In this document: in pieces, positions 62,841 through 64,000 of the stretch | How positions within the stretch are numbered: the stretch's first letter is position 1 | How the letters are laid out: each line of letters starts with the position of its first letter | NCBI GenBank assembly: GCA_003344405.1 | Contig: NOWV01000029.1 | Coordinates: 434,001 to 498,000 of the forward strand | DNA: 64,000 nt | Origin: Trichoplax sp. H2 | Lineage: Eukaryota; Placozoa; Uniplacotomia; Trichoplacea | Reading direction: 5' to 3' | Translations under genes and position numbers: made by a program | Notes under the pieces: generated by a model | Databases searched by the model: none | The model's input: only the letters and a program-made list of their open reading frames with translations | What the model was told of the DNA's origin: nothing

Positions 62841-63795
62841 GCCATTTTTCAATGAACGAGAATGGGGATTTAGTAGTTAGCTTGAAACAAACTTTAACTA
62901 CTGTACTTGCACGATTTCTCTCATGTCATGGCATGTGTAGATAGTGCTACATAGATTAATTGATTATTCTACTGTACAATCTTCTAGCGATAGCGTGGTT
63001 ATCTTTCAATGAATGAGAATGAGGGCTTAGTAGTTAGTTAGCTTGAAACAAACTTTAACTACTGTGCTTGCACGATTTTTCTCATGCCATGGCATGAGTA
63101 GACAGTGCTACGTAGATTAATTGATTATTCTACTGTACAATCTTCTAACTATAGCGTAGTTATCTTTCAATGAATGAGAATGAGGGTTCAGTAGTTAGTT
63201 AGCTTGCAACAAACTTTAACTACTGTGCTTGCACGATTTCTCTCATGCCACGGCATGAGTAGATAGTGCTACGTAGATTAATTGATTATTCTACTGTACA
63301 ATCTTCTAACGATAGCGTGGTTATCTTTCAATGAATGAGAATGAGGGTTCAGTAGTTAGTTAGCTTGCAACAAACTTTAATTACTGTGCTTGCACGATTT
63401 CTCTCATGCCATGGCATGAGTAGATAGTGCTACGTAGATTAATTGATTATTCTACTGTACAATCTTCTAACGATAGCGTGGTGGTTATCTTTCAATAAAT
63501 GAGAATGGAGGTTGAGCAGTGAGCTGGATACAAACTTGAACTATTTGCACGATTTCTCTCATGTTGATGGCATGAGTAGATAGTGCTACGTAGATTAATT
63601 GGTTATTCTACTGTACAATCTTCTAACGATAGCGCCGTCATCTTTCAATAAATGAGAATGGAGGTTGAGCAGTGAGCTGGATACAAACTTGAACTATTTG
63701 CACGATTTCTCTCATATTGATGGCATGAGTAGATAGTGCTATGTAGATTAACTCATGATTCTACTGTATGGTACAATCTTCTAACCATAGCTAAT
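62840..63795. repeat. Satellite-like tandem repeat, 161-bp unit, ~6 copies
   Basis: Units share TCTACTGTACAATCTTCTAA, CTTTCAATGAATGAGAATG, CTTGCACGATTTCTCTCATG and GATAGTGCTACGTAGATTAA. The word ACTGTACAATCTTCT begins at 62971, 63132, 63293, 63454 and 63610, with a variant near 63773, giving spacings of 161, 161, 161, 156 and 163. Several units contain the perfect 18-bp palindrome CTCATGCCATGGCATGAG (for example 63081-63098). The last units differ from the first by replacement of the middle third. The array may continue beyond the window in related form. Confidence 0.93.
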
Positions 63796-64000
63796 GGCCT
63801 CCAAGGAGCAAAGCTGCTTCTCCATGACACTATGCTAGTTAAGTAGTTAAGTAGTTATAGACCATAGTATAACTAGAAGTGGATGACAGCAGAGAGACTT
63901 CTGTACAGTACGGTACATTCACCATAGCGAGTGACATGTTTGGAGCCAGGGTGTACAGTACTGTACTGTACAGTGTAGCGTACTGTATTGTCAGCGTCAG
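63796..64000. other. Right-edge region with TACTG/CAGTA cluster
   Basis: No gene recognised. CAGTACGGTACA and GTACAGTACTGTACTG words occur at 63904-63980, resembling the clusters near 1 kb, 7-9 kb and 59.7 kb. Confidence 0.6.

Overview
This window reads as nuclear DNA of a simple, early-branching animal. I infer a placozoan such as Trichoplax from three things: the AT-rich sequence with short introns, the mix of animal genes (TOX-type HMG factor, INTS8, LRMDA, KDEL-type POGLUT), and intergenic DNA peppered with TACTG/CAGTA words. The organism name is inference; the gene calls rest on protein matches and on exon models whose reading phase I checked at every junction.

Layout, left to right: an LRMDA-like leucine-rich-repeat gene (-, 3184-6537); a TACTG-rich stretch with a 20-N assembly gap at 8255-8274 flanked by two near-identical copies of the same ~1.5 kb; histone H2A.Z (+, 10351-12433); TRAPPC8 (-, 14182-22029); a repeat-rich gene-free stretch (22030-25204); a SNX20/SNX21-type sorting nexin (+, 25205-27979); INTS8 (-, 29234-35125); POGLUT2/3 (+, 36168-40110); a TOX-family gene (+, 42658-45121); PRMT7 (-, 45834-50301); borealin (+, 51390-54733); DHX35 (-, 55454-59571); an intronless PM20D2-type M20 peptidase (+, 59797-61002); and a 161-bp tandem satellite at the right edge.

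The eleven genes do not form a pathway. They are housekeeping genes for chromatin and mitosis (H2A.Z, borealin, TOX), RNA processing (INTS8, DHX35), arginine methylation (PRMT7), membrane traffic (TRAPPC8, SNX20/21), ER O-glucosylation (POGLUT) and metabolite repair (PM20D2). Strands mostly alternate, giving head-to-head pairs such as PRMT7/borealin and DHX35/PM20D2 (225 bp between start codons) and tail-to-tail pairs such as TOX/PRMT7.

The observations most worth a second look are: a near-perfect U12-type AT-AC intron in the LRMDA gene and a weaker U12 candidate in TRAPPC8; a probable false duplication created by the assembly gap; an ER-retrieval signal (RDEL) carried on an 18-nt terminal exon of POGLUT; a TOX protein whose HMG box seems to lack the long third helix; and the single intronless gene among very intron-rich neighbours. 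I found no CRISPR array, rRNA, convincing tRNA or complete transposon, and no wholly new gene system.
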